Shown here piece after piece: positions 5,279 to 5,446 of a DNA stretch of 5,446 bases. Below the pieces are notes generated by a model, which was given only the letters and a program-made list of their open reading frames with translations, was not told the origin of the DNA and searched no databases. The position numbers and the translations under genes are program-made. Position 1 is the stretch's first letter. Each line of letters opens with the position of its first letter. Source of the DNA: Kitasatospora phosalacinea (GTDB lineage Bacteria > Actinomycetota > Actinomycetes > Streptomycetales > Streptomycetaceae). Location: assembly GCF_000717185.1 (NCBI RefSeq), contig NZ_JNYE01000175.1, positions 1 through 5,446 of the forward strand. The letters are read 5' to 3'.

Positions 5279-5446
5279 TCACCCCTGGAACTGCCGCTTC
5301 CGCTGGGCGTACGGGGAGGAGTCCACGTGCACCTCGCTCCACACGCTCTCCTTCGCCACCCCGCCGTTGCACGACGCAGGCGAGTACCGGTGCCCCCACC
5401 GGTCACCCAACGCCAACGCCGCCAACACCCCGCACTCGTCCGGCGC
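5279..5446 (-). CDS. C-terminal end of an unrecognised protein
   Basis: Reading minus from the right edge gives 55 codons ending at TGA (5281-5279), with third positions G or C in all but two codons and a balanced composition unlike the Arg/Pro/Gly-rich shadow frames nearby. The peptide includes GDRWGHRYSP, SCNGGVAKESVWSEVHVD and ends SSPYAQRKRQFQG. It has two Cys (residues 5 and 26 of the visible part), two Trp, no membrane helix, and a basic, aromatic tail. I do not recognise the family and assign no function. The gene converges on the MFS transporter with the hairpin terminator between them; its start lies beyond the window. Confidence 0.8.
   Translation of the reverse strand, partial: APDECGVLAALALGDRWGHRYSPASCNGGVAKESVWSEVHVDSSPYAQRKRQFQG

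Overview
The window is a very GC-rich stretch of a high-GC actinomycete chromosome, most likely a member of Streptomycetaceae (Streptomyces or Kitasatospora). The signs are codon third positions that are almost all G or C, no TTA codon in any accepted gene, a TTG/TAGAGT-type promoter, and protein families common in that group. No mobile element, RNA gene, CRISPR array or phage gene was seen.

Layout, left to right. (1) Positions 1-1517, minus strand: a long open frame with its start in the window and its end beyond the left edge. It looks like an uncharacterised HEAT-like alpha-solenoid protein. (2) 1518-1866: a divergent intergenic region with a likely housekeeping promoter firing right, an 11-bp-spaced direct repeat just downstream of it, a 21-bp-spaced direct repeat and a 12-bp palindrome near the solenoid gene, and a leader of about 210 nt. 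(3) 1867-2793, plus: a secreted lipoprotein resembling the LppX/LprG (LolA-like) group. (4) 2794-3086: a convergent intergenic region with two terminators for the lipoprotein and one, in the opposite direction, for the next gene. (5) 3087-3848, minus: a complete DeoR/GlpR-family repressor. (6) 3849-3925: a compact divergent control region carrying GlpR-like TGTTCG half-sites. (7) 3926-5236, plus: a 12-helix MFS transporter of the YbjJ type with an in-frame 36-bp tandem repeat in its central loop, followed at once by a strong hairpin terminator. (8) 5279-5446, minus: the last 55 codons of a convergent gene that I do not recognise.

How the parts work together. The clearest unit is the divergent DeoR-type repressor and MFS transporter. 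The shared 77-bp gap has three copies of the half-site used by E. coli GlpR, one of them lying exactly between the transporter's ribosome binding site and its start codon. This suggests a repressor that controls both itself and the transporter and is released by a phosphorylated sugar or polyol; the substrate cannot be read from sequence. The lipoprotein and the solenoid gene diverge from a shared control region but have no evident functional link.

I see no wholly new system. The operator architecture, the transporter loop repeat, the repeat-rich 1518-1866 region and the two unrecognised partial genes are the parts worth a second look.
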